From Bacteroidota bacterium (GTDB lineage Bacteria; Bacteroidota; Bacteroidia; Flavobacteriales; Flavobacteriaceae), in assembly GCA_021793535.1 (NCBI GenBank), contig JAJYSO010000162.1, positions 1 through 5,060 of the forward strand: a stretch of DNA of 5,060 bases. The letters run 5' to 3'. Positions 1 through 4,857 of the stretch are shown here, one piece after another; positions within the stretch are counted from its first letter, which is position 1; every line of letters begins with the position of its first letter. Position numbers and translations under genes: made by a program. The notes under the pieces are model-generated. The model saw only the letters and a program-made list of their open reading frames with translations, did no database searches and had not been told where the DNA came from.

Positions 1-533
1 CCATTGATTTGGATTGGAACCCGTAACCATTTACGTATCAAACGCATAGTCATTGGGCATTTTACTTTTTGGTAAAGTAGGTTTAGAAGTAAGCAATGGT
101 CTACTTCATCAAAGAATGTTTTCAGGTCAATATCTACGATAAACGTAAACCCATGATGGATGTGCTCCAACGCTTTACCAACTGCTTGGCGGGCGTTTTT
201 ATTGGGTCTGAATCCGTAACTGTTAACACTGAACTCACTCTCGTAATGTGGCATCAGAACTTGTGATACCGCTTGTTGTAACACTCTATCTGTTACAGTG
301 GGAATTCCTAAAAGGCGTGTTTTACCATTTCCCTTAGGAATCTCCACTCCGAGTATGGGCTGAGCTGTATAGTTCATCTTCCTGATGGAAGAATAGAGAT
401 GCACTTTTCCTTTCCGAAAACTTTCGGTCAGTTCTTCTACATTCATTCCGTCCACCCCTGCACTACCTTTATTGGCAATTACTTGCCTCAAGGCGTGTTG
501 CACATTGTGAGGATGTAATACACGTTCAATCAT
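1..533 (-). CDS. ltrA: Group II intron reverse transcriptase/maturase, N-terminal part
   Basis: This intron-encoded protein copies intron RNA into DNA during retrohoming and helps the intron fold and splice. The frame opens at ATG 533-531 and stays open for 177 codons to the left edge, so the C-terminal part is missing from the window. Visible landmarks are NKGSAGVDGM (residues 21-30), the PILGVEIPKGNGKTRLLGIP stretch (59-78), TDRVLQQA (81-88), SYGFRPNKNARQAV (105-118) and VDIDLKTFFDEVDH (133-146). The last holds the first catalytic aspartate of the polymerase site. The YADD box, maturase domain and any HNH endonuclease would lie beyond the edge. No frameshift or stop is seen. The start was chosen as the first ATG in frame directly before the conserved ERVLHP.. 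segment. It overlaps the end of a possible 43-residue upstream frame. The family call is firm; the intron class cannot be set from this part. Confidence 0.93.
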   Translation of the reverse strand, partial: MIERVLHPHNVQHALRQVIANKGSAGVDGMNVEELTESFRKGKVHLYSSIRKMNYTAQPILGVEIPKGNGKTRLLGIPTVTDRVLQQAVSQVLMPHYESEFSVNSYGFRPNKNARQAVGKALEHIHHGFTFIVDIDLKTFFDEVDHCLLLNLLYQKVKCPMTMRLIRKWLRVPIQIN

Positions 534-657
534 ACTTTAAAACTTTAACCTGTTCCGCTTTCTCAAGGCTATTCGCCAACCGGCGAATTCCATTGTGAAT
601 TAGGAACCAAAATACGTTCAGTCCTTCCTTTGACTGTGAGACCTCCGCTTCATTCAT
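526..657 (-). CDS. Possible 43-residue upstream frame overlapping the maturase start
   Basis: A minus-strand frame begins with ATG at 657-655 (MNEAEVSQSKEGLNV...) and ends with TGA at 528-526, eight bases inside the maturase gene (TATGATTGA). GAGGAA sits about ten bases before the ATG, which is more of a ribosome site than the transporter genes in this window have. The overlap would suit translational coupling to the maturase. Against it, the stretch includes the perfect 571-588 stem, so the open frame may be a by-product of structured intron RNA. No known family is recognised. It is kept as a low-confidence candidate because its position at the maturase start is striking. Confidence 0.25.
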   Translation of the reverse strand: MNEAEVSQSKEGLNVFWFLIHNGIRRLANSLEKAEQVKVLKYD

Positions 658-1030
658 CGGCTCGTTTCCTCAAAGTACTATGACCTCTGCTGACTTCTCC
701 GTTCTGCCAACCCGTGGCTTCGGAGACCTCCCTTGGTAAGGTATTTACCCTTTGGTTAATCACTGCTGCATCTACTACTTCGGTTATTTCCCACTAATGT
801 GGGATTTGGACGTCACAATGATGTGTTTGCTCATCCAACCTCATAGCCTCCTATGCAGTTCCTGTTCGTCAGTACCAACCACGTAGTTTGGCTTACTTCA
901 GTCCCAAGCTCACGTCTGGCAACCTTGCCACTTACTTTGCTTCAGGCCGTTACTCCTGCGCATCAAGGACTTTCACCCGTTGGGAACGCTCTTTTGTCTT
1001 TCAAAAAGAACTATATTTACCATTCAAGGC
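534..1030 (-). ncRNA. 5' structured RNA of the group II intron (domains I to about IV)
   Basis: This is the stretch between the intron's presumed 5' end and its maturase start, where the catalytic RNA domains lie. Perfect short stems are visible: ATTCGCC/GGCGAAT at 571-577 and 582-588 (4-base loop); GGTAA/TTACC at 735-739 and 745-749; and TCCCAC/GTGGGA at 789-794 and 799-804 (4-base loop). On the minus strand, GGTGAAAGTCC near 970-980 resembles a common domain I segment. The plus-strand reading frame that crosses this region gives no recognisable protein and is best read as antisense to the RNA. Domain limits were not assigned because that needs a covariance model. Domains V and VI would be downstream of the maturase gene, outside the window. 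Confidence 0.7.
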
Positions 1031-1144
1031 GTACAAAAGCGTTTGCCAAAAGCGGCAATAATCGCTTCGATTTAAAGTTTTTTGTTAAATTTGCAGTTTA
1101 TGCTTCGAGCGAAATTTTCACGTTAAAATGCCGCCTTCGGCAAG
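1030..1144 (+). repeat. Imperfect palindromic intergenic element, copy 1
   Basis: A long imperfect hairpin between the intron and the MFS gene. The outer arms GCGGCA (1052-1057) and TGCCGC (1129-1134) pair. Inner arms TCGCTTCGA (1062-1070) and TCGAGCGA (1105-1112) pair with one bulged T. Each end also folds on itself: TTGCC/GGCAA at 1043-1047 and 1054-1058, and TGCCG/CGGCA at 1129-1133 and 1138-1142. The arms are also related as an inverted repeat: TTTGCCAAAAGCGGCA (1042-1057) against the reverse complement of 1129-1144 matches at 14 of 16 positions. The segment 1086-1107 matches 17 of 22 bases in copy 2 (4421-4442), with AAGCGG and CTTCG also conserved at nearly the same spacing. It holds a promoter-like box (1086-1093). 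Its left end meets the intron. Confidence 0.65.
1086..1093 (+). promoter_or_regulatory. Candidate -7 box (TAAATTTG) for the MFS gene
   Basis: TAAATTTG matches the Bacteroidota -7 consensus TAnnTTTG exactly. It lies 130 bases before the MFS start codon on the same strand, which would give a leader of roughly 120 bases containing the 1129-1142 hairpin. No clear TTG is present at the -33 position. The aligned box in repeat copy 2 is TAAATTTA, so the last base is not conserved. The consensus is short and common in AT-rich DNA, so this is a candidate only. Confidence 0.4.
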
Positions 1145-1222
1145 CCGTGGAAACGATGGCAACAAGTTAAAAAAACCGTTCTCTCATCAAACCACAAGAA
1201 AAAAGACAAGTTTAATTTTTAA

Positions 1223-2467
1223 ATGACACCCCCGAAAAAATCTATCATATTTATCTTAATTGTTACAGCTTTAGATACTGCGGGATTAGGAATTATCTAT
1301 CCCGTTTTACCACAACTTATAGAAGATTTAGTAAACACGGATATTAGTACAGCGGCAACTTATGGTGGTTGGCTGACTTTTGCATATGCGCTAATGCAGT
1401 TCTTTTTTGCACCTGTTTTGGGTAATTTGAGTGACAGATATGGGCGAAGGTCGGTTTTATTAGTATCATTATTAGGTTTTACGATTGATTATTTATTTCT
1501 TGCGTTTGCACAAAATATTATTTGGCTTTTTATAGGTCGAATAATTGCGGGAATAACCGGAGCAAGTTATTCGGTTGCATCTGCCTCGATAGCAGATTTA
1601 AGCACGGATGAAAATAGAACTAAGAATTTTGGATATATAAACGCGGCTTATAGTTCAGGCTTAATAATCGGACCTGTGATAGGTGGATTGCTCGGACAAT
1701 TTGGAACACATATCCCTTTCATCGCAGCTGCTGTTTTAAGTTTCGGAAATTTTATTTTTGGCTATTTTATGTTTCCAGATACATTGGAAAAGTCCAATAG
1801 AAGGAAATTTGAATTGAAAAGAGCCAACCCCTTTGGGTCCTTTAAGCATTTAAGTAAATTTCCAACGATAATAGCTCTTATCATTGCAATGTTCTTTATA
1901 GCAATCGCAGGTCATAGTATGCCAAGTGTTTGGGCATATTTTACTATTGAAAAATTTGATTGGAATATAGAATTAATAGGTTATTCATTGGCATTTTTAG
2001 GTTTACTGTCAATTATCGTTCAATCTTGGCTTGTAGGAATCTTGGCCAAAATCTTGGGCGATGATAAAATGACCATATTTGGTTTAATGTTTTCAATCGC
2101 AGGGTACTTACTCATAGCATTCTCAAATGTGGAATGGCTTCTAATTCCAGCAATGATAATTAATGTAATTGGGAGTGTGCAAAGAACAGGCTTTCAAAGT
2201 ATCATTTCCTCTCAAGTTTCAAAAAGCGAACAAGGCGAATTACAAGGGAGTTTAAGCAGTCTGTTCGGATTAGCTACTATTATCGCACCACCATTACTGA
2301 CAATGGTATTTACATATTTTACAAAAAATGAAAGTTCTGACATTTATTTTCCAGGAGCACCATATTTAATTGCAGTATTCTTGACAATAATAAGTCTGAT
2401 TATAATGTTTATAAATTACAAGAAGCGGAAAAAGCCAGTTGCCAATAGCGGCTTTCACACATACTAA
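1223..2467 (+). CDS. TetA-like (TCR/Tet family) MFS efflux transporter
   Basis: A proton-coupled drug efflux pump of the major facilitator superfamily in the inner membrane, 414 residues, close to the usual 400 for TetA proteins. About twelve membrane segments are visible. Diagnostic pieces are D18 with GLGIIYPVLP (21-30) in helix 1; motif A, GNLSDRYGRRSVLL (67-80); IDYLFLAF (88-95), matching the LDYLLLAF region of TetA(B); the motif B region with R106 (GRIIAGITGAS); motif C, GLIIGPVIGG (146-155); and GELQGSLSSL (338-347) in the C-terminal half. The loop at about 185-210 is basic, as expected between the two halves. The start is the first ATG after an A/T-rich leader with no Shine-Dalgarno sequence, usual for this phylum. 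It stands alone and converges on the SulP gene. The last ten residues (PVANSGFHTY) fall in or beside a repeat sequence, so the C-terminus may be acquired. Tetracycline is the family substrate, but the true substrate cannot be read here. Confidence 0.9.
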   Translation: MTPPKKSIIFILIVTALDTAGLGIIYPVLPQLIEDLVNTDISTAATYGGWLTFAYALMQFFFAPVLGNLSDRYGRRSVLLVSLLGFTIDYLFLAFAQNIIWLFIGRIIAGITGASYSVASASIADLSTDENRTKNFGYINAAYSSGLIIGPVIGGLLGQFGTHIPFIAAAVLSFGNFIFGYFMFPDTLEKSNRRKFELKRANPFGSFKHLSKFPTIIALIIAMFFIAIAGHSMPSVWAYFTIEKFDWNIELIGYSLAFLGLLSIIVQSWLVGILAKILGDDKMTIFGLMFSIAGYLLIAFSNVEWLLIPAMIINVIGSVQRTGFQSIISSQVSKSEQGELQGSLSSLFGLATIIAPPLLTMVFTYFTKNESSDIYFPGAPYLIAVFLTIISLIIMFINYKKRKKPVANSGFHTY

Positions 2468-2515
2468 AACGAAACAGCCGTACAAATAGCACATTTGTTT
2501 TCCCCCAACGCACGG
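2439..2515 (+). repeat. Partial repeat between the convergent transporter genes
   Basis: Two pieces related to the palindromic element lie here. TTGCCAATAGCGGC (2439-2452) matches 13 of 14 bases of TTGCCAAAAGCGGC in copy 1 (1043-1056). CGTACAAATAGCACATTTG (2479-2497) matches 14 of 19 bases of the reverse complement of 4365-4383, and it shares CGTACAAA with 1030-1037. CCGT (2478-2481) and ACGG (2512-2515) can close a larger stem around the inner CAAAT/ATTTG hairpin. The block covers the last codons of the MFS gene and most of the 79-base gap to the SulP stop. The conserved central core of copies 1 and 2 is absent, so this is a fragment or a related, shorter form. Confidence 0.45.
2483..2501. 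terminator. Weak hairpin between convergent genes, possible terminator
   Basis: CAAAT (2483-2487) and ATTTG (2493-2497) form a 5-bp stem with a 5-base loop, followed on the plus strand by TTTT. It sits 16 bases after the MFS stop, where a terminator would be expected. The stem is short and AT-rich and the T run is brief, so it may be no more than part of the repeat. No better terminator is seen for the SulP gene. Confidence 0.25.
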
Positions 2516-2546
2516 AAATAATTTTACAGATTAATTTAAGATTGAA

Positions 2547-4088
2547 TTATTCCATTAAATTAACGTTAACCATTTTATCGGCTTTTATTAACAAATTATG
2601 ACTACTACCTGATAAATTAGTAAGATATAGTTTTTTGCCTACCTTGTGATAGCGTTCTGTAAGTTTGTTTACCGCTTCTATGGCGGACATATCCACAATG
2701 CGGCTTTCCTTGAAATCAATTATTATTTCATCGGGGTCGTTGAGAACATCAAATTTATCGTTGAACATTTTTATTGAGCCAAAAAACAATGGGCCATAAA
2801 TTTCATAACGCTTTATTCCATTTTCGTCTACCCGTTTTCTAGCACGAATTCTTTTTGCATTATCCCAAGCAAATACCAATGCAGAAATAATAACACCAAT
2901 TAAAACAGCAAGTGCAAGGTTGTGCAGAAATACAGTTACAAGTATCACTAAAACCATTACCACAATATCCGAGATAGGATATTTATTCAAAATCCTTACA
3001 CTTACCCACTCAAAAGTCCCAATAGCCACCATAATCATAAGCCCTGTCAACGCAGCCATTGGCAATTGCTCTATTAATGACGCCCCAAACATTATAAAAG
3101 TTAATAAAGCAACGGCCGCTACAATGCCCGATAGTCTTGCTCTTGCTCCATTGGAAATATTAATCATACTTTGCCCCAACATTGCACAGCCACCCATTCC
3201 AGAAAAAAGCCCTGACGTAATGTTGGCAATACCCTGTGCTGCTGCTTCTTTATTGGTTCGCCCTCTAGTTTCCGTAATTTCATCAATAAGTTCCAAAGTC
3301 AATAAACTCTCTATTAATCCGACACCAGCCATTATAGCGGCATATGGAAAAATAATCGTCAAAGTTTCCAATGTAAAAGGAATTTCAGGAATATGAAAAG
3401 GAGGAAAACCTCCTTGTATAGAGGCAATATCCCCCACTGTTTTGGTATCTATCCCAAAAAATGCAACAATTCCAAATACGACCAACACAGCAGCTAACGA
3501 GGCAGGGAATGCTTTGGTTAGTTTGGGCAACCCCCAAATAATAAGCATAGTCAACAACGCCAAGCCTACAATAATGTACAATGATCCACCCGTTAGCCAA
3601 CTTCCGGAATCATCTTTAAATTGGGTTAACTGAGACATAAAAATAATAATCGCCAAACCATTGACAAAACCATAAACAACAGGCAACGGTACCAAGCGCA
3701 TTAATTTTCCGAGTTTTAAACCCCCAGCAAGGATTTGTATAATTCCAGCAAGTATCACGGTTGCAAACACATATTCCACACCGTGGCTTATTGATAGCGC
3801 TACAATTACTACTGCCACCGCACCGGTCGCACCTGAAATCATCCCCGGCCTTCCGCCAAGAATAGAAGTAACAAAGCCCATAACAAATGCGGCGTATAAA
3901 CCAGTCAGAGGCGATAAACCCGCTATTAAAGCAAAAGCTACCGCTTCGGGAATGAGTGCCAAAGCAACTGTAAGACCTGATAAGACTTCTGTCTTTGCAT
4001 TGGTTTCAGAATTTTTATTAAATAAATTTAATATCTTTTTTACTTCCTTCTTTGATTTTTGACGATATAATCGAGCGTATTTATTCAT
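2547..4088 (-). CDS. SulP (SLC26-type) anion transporter with STAS domain
   Basis: An inner-membrane transporter of inorganic anions; characterised bacterial members move sulfate, bicarbonate or dicarboxylates. It has 513 residues, somewhat short for the family. After a basic N-terminus (1-33) comes the membrane domain to about residue 408, rich in paired hydrophobic segments. It includes the family signature around IPEAVAFALIAGLSPLTGLY (46-65), SGATGAVAVV (85-94), LVPLPVVYGFVNGLA (132-146) and the GVGLIESLLTLELID stretch (255-269). The cytoplasmic STAS domain spans about 420-513, with DEIIIDFKESRIVDMSAIEA (453-472) as its core strand and helix. S468 occupies the region phosphorylated in SpoIIAA-type STAS proteins, but regulation here is unknown. 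The start is the first ATG, with no Shine-Dalgarno sequence and an A-rich leader. It is a single gene with its own promoter region to the right. The family is certain; the anion cannot be named. Confidence 0.94.
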   Translation of the reverse strand: MNKYARLYRQKSKKEVKKILNLFNKNSETNAKTEVLSGLTVALALIPEAVAFALIAGLSPLTGLYAAFVMGFVTSILGGRPGMISGATGAVAVVIVALSISHGVEYVFATVILAGIIQILAGGLKLGKLMRLVPLPVVYGFVNGLAIIIFMSQLTQFKDDSGSWLTGGSLYIIVGLALLTMLIIWGLPKLTKAFPASLAAVLVVFGIVAFFGIDTKTVGDIASIQGGFPPFHIPEIPFTLETLTIIFPYAAIMAGVGLIESLLTLELIDEITETRGRTNKEAAAQGIANITSGLFSGMGGCAMLGQSMINISNGARARLSGIVAAVALLTFIMFGASLIEQLPMAALTGLMIMVAIGTFEWVSVRILNKYPISDIVVMVLVILVTVFLHNLALAVLIGVIISALVFAWDNAKRIRARKRVDENGIKRYEIYGPLFFGSIKMFNDKFDVLNDPDEIIIDFKESRIVDMSAIEAVNKLTERYHKVGKKLYLTNLSGSSHNLLIKADKMVNVNLME

Positions 4089-4101
4089 TATTTTTTGTTT
4101 T

Positions 4102-4121
4102 ACAGATGATAAATCATCTGT
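4102..4121. promoter_or_regulatory. Perfect 20-bp palindrome before the SulP start
   Basis: ACAGATGAT and ATCATCTGT form a perfect 9-bp inverted repeat around a 2-base centre (AA on the plus strand). It ends 14 bases before the SulP start codon. Its symmetry and position suit a dimeric repressor operator, or a small RNA hairpin next to the translation start. The sequence does not match the CRP or FNR consensus. A chance origin of a perfect 9-bp inverted repeat at this spot is unlikely but not excluded. Confidence 0.45.
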
Positions 4122-4194
4122 TTAATTGAGTTTGTATTAAATTGACTATTGAGATCGTTCTGAAGAGAACAAGGAAATGATTGTGTACAGCGAT

Positions 4195-4251
4195 TTAAGG
4201 TGGAGTTACCTCAGGCAAATTGAAATTATATATAACAAATGTACTTTTCAT
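4195..4251 (-). CDS. Possible 18-residue leader peptide upstream of SulP
   Basis: A minus-strand frame, MKSTFVIYNFNLPEVTPP, starts at ATG 4251-4249, 11 bases after the TATATTTG box, and stops with TAA at 4197-4195. Its ATG would lie near the transcript start if that box is used. It may be a leader peptide, a relic or chance. The frame is also open upstream through the promoter region, but that longer reading crosses a repeat and is not credible as a gene. Confidence 0.15.
   Translation of the reverse strand: MKSTFVIYNFNLPEVTPP
4236..4243 (-). promoter_or_regulatory. Second candidate -7 box (TACATTTG) for the SulP gene
   Basis: On the minus strand TACATTTG matches TAnnTTTG exactly and lies about 148 bases before the SulP start codon. 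It is 20 bases downstream of the other candidate box at 4263-4270, so at most one may be used. No matching -33 element was found. Confidence 0.3.
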
Positions 4252-4262
4252 ATCGGAAGTTG

Positions 4263-4270
4263 CAAATATA
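4263..4270 (-). promoter_or_regulatory. Candidate -7 box (TATATTTG) for the SulP gene
   Basis: On the minus strand TATATTTG matches the Bacteroidota -7 consensus TAnnTTTG. It is preceded by a run of eight A and a T-rich stretch where the -33 element should lie, though no exact TTG is present. It is the best candidate promoter for the SulP gene and would give a leader of about 165-170 bases that includes the 20-bp palindrome. Confidence 0.45.
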
Positions 4271-4364
4271 AACTTTTTTTTGGAATTGAAAAACGAAAAG
4301 AGAAAAAAAGGCAACACTAAATAAAAACCATACACAACAGCACAAAATGAAGGAAGTAAGTGTG

Positions 4365-4504
4365 CAAACAAGCGGTTTGTACGCAAGCGGGGGTTAACGT
4401 CTTCGTTTGAAATATTATTATAAATTTACGGTCTCGGCTTCGGCTGATGTTTCGTGGTTGCAATCCCCATCTACTATTAACCCCCCGTTCTGGCTAATAG
4501 TAGG
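4365..4504 (+). repeat. Imperfect palindromic intergenic element, copy 2
   Basis: The same kind of element as at 1030-1144, in the same orientation. It opens with a CAAAC/GTTTG hairpin (4365-4369 and 4375-4379), then AAGCGG (4385-4390), CTTCG (4401-4405) and the conserved core 4421-4442 (17 of 22 bases shared with 1086-1107). Its own arms are GGGGGTTAA (4389-4397) and TTAACCCCC (4477-4485), a perfect 9-bp pair unlike the arms of copy 1. A second perfect stem, CTACTATTA/TAATAGTAG (4471-4479 and 4495-4503), shares three bases with the first, so the two cannot form fully together. No gene is seen inside it. Its exact ends are not known. Confidence 0.6.
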
Positions 4505-4566
4505 ATTTACATTGAACAATCAATTTTCAACAAAAGAAAGAATTTTCGACTAAAAAATTAATAGCA
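4505..4566. other. AT-rich spacer with no recognised feature
   Basis: This stretch joins the repeat to the last reading frames of the right end. It is AT-rich and has no credible gene, strong hairpin or promoter match. Together with the repeat and the SulP leader it makes up the long gene-poor interval from 4089 to 4566. A 12-bp perfect palindrome, AAACGGCCGTTT (4573-4584), lies just beyond it, inside the end of the next frame. Confidence 0.5.
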
Positions 4567-4704
4567 CTAAACAAACGGCCGTTTAAACAAACCGGTCTTT
4601 TCTTGCTTTAATAATCCTTCAAAAGACATACTGATGTTATAAGACGGACGGAACGGTTTCAATTTTAATTGCAGAATTTCTTTTGGCGGAGTAAAGGATG
4701 GCCA
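4567..4704 (-). pseudogene. Unrecognised 45-residue open stretch, possible gene remnant
   Basis: On the minus strand a frame runs from just after an in-frame TAG (4707-4705) to TAG at 4569-4567. It reads WPSFTPPKEILQLKL... and ends ...EKTGLFKRPFV. The composition is protein-like, with mixed charged and hydrophobic residues and ordinary codons. The only ATG (4629-4627) leaves just 20 residues, MSFEGLLKQEKTGLFKRPFV. It could be the tail of a gene broken upstream, a short gene with an unusual start, or chance. The family is not recognised. The gene ends at the palindrome AAACGGCCGTTT, followed on the minus strand by GTTTAG. Confidence 0.3.
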
Positions 4705-4733
4705 CTACTCTTGTATATAGTTCTTTGTTTGTT

Positions 4734-4835
4734 CTATTCTAAGTTGAGGGAACCTTCGAAAAATAAGTCTTTTGCCCTTTCTCTTGCCTTAACTCTTGCC
4801 CTGCTTCCTTTTTCTAAGCCCTGTCCTTTTATCAC
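4734..4835 (-). CDS. Possible 33-residue basic peptide, unrecognised
   Basis: A minus-strand frame starts at GTG 4835-4833 and ends with TAG at 4736-4734; it reads (M)IKGQGLEKG... to ...FFEGSLNLE. It is strongly basic and holds a four-residue repeat, RARV-KARE-RAKD, encoded by three 12-bp tandem units (4768-4803). GGGGAGGA directly touches the GTG, too close for normal spacing, so the start is doubtful. The frame remains open upstream into the end of the next gene without an ATG. It begins 22 bases after the stop of the 4858-5060 gene, so the two could be co-transcribed. The purine-rich composition alone favours open frames here, hence low confidence. Confidence 0.25.
   Translation of the reverse strand: MIKGQGLEKGSRARVKARERAKDLFFEGSLNLE
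4768..4803. repeat. Three 12-bp tandem units in a pyrimidine-rich tract
   Basis: On the plus strand the units TCTTTTGCCCTT, TCTCTTGCCTTA and ACTCTTGCCCTG follow one another without gaps. They share the centre CTTGCC or TTTGCC. They lie in a tract, about 4768-4870, that is strongly pyrimidine-rich on the plus strand. On the minus strand they encode the RARV-KARE-RAKD repeat of the possible short peptide. Confidence 0.5.
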
Positions 4836-4857
4836 TCCTCCCCTATCTTTTGTCTCG

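Larger units (their letters stand above)
1..1030 (-). mobile_element. Group II intron, 5' portion (3' part lies beyond the left edge)
   Basis: A self-splicing retroelement read on the minus strand. It is recognised by an intact reverse transcriptase/maturase reading frame (533 down to the edge) preceded by about 500 bases that hold no convincing gene but several perfect short hairpins and a phrase typical of group II domain I (GGTGAAAGTCC on the minus strand, near 970-980). The 3' part, with the rest of the protein and domains V and VI, is outside the window, so completeness and activity cannot be judged. The 5' boundary is uncertain, somewhere around 985-1034. No canonical GUGYG start is seen. 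GTACG at 1034-1030 is the nearest look-alike, but CGTAC also occurs in the other repeat copies of this window and so may belong to the flanking DNA. The intron region looks less AT-rich than the transporter genes, in keeping with separate ancestry. Confidence 0.85.

Noticed and set aside
853..1170. A 105-residue plus-strand frame before the MFS gene
   Set aside because: It runs antisense across intron RNA and into the palindromic repeat, has no protein-like domain pattern, and is better explained by the structures on the other strand.
2920..3633. Plus-strand frames of 158 and 63 residues and a minus-strand frame of 71 residues inside the SulP gene
   Set aside because: They lie wholly in the well-supported SulP coding region in other frames and show no family features.
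4195..4386. A 63-residue minus-strand frame beginning MRTNRLFAHL
   Set aside because: It starts in the repeat and reads through a poly-A run and the best promoter box; only the last 18 codons are kept, as a weak leader candidate.
1030..4504. Integron attC sites and a cassette array
   Set aside because: The spacing of single genes between palindromes is suggestive, but I found no paired GTTRRRY/RYYYAAC core sites and no integrase in the window.
1030..4504. CRISPR array
   Set aside because: The repeats are few, divergent and separated by whole genes, with no regular spacers and no cas gene.
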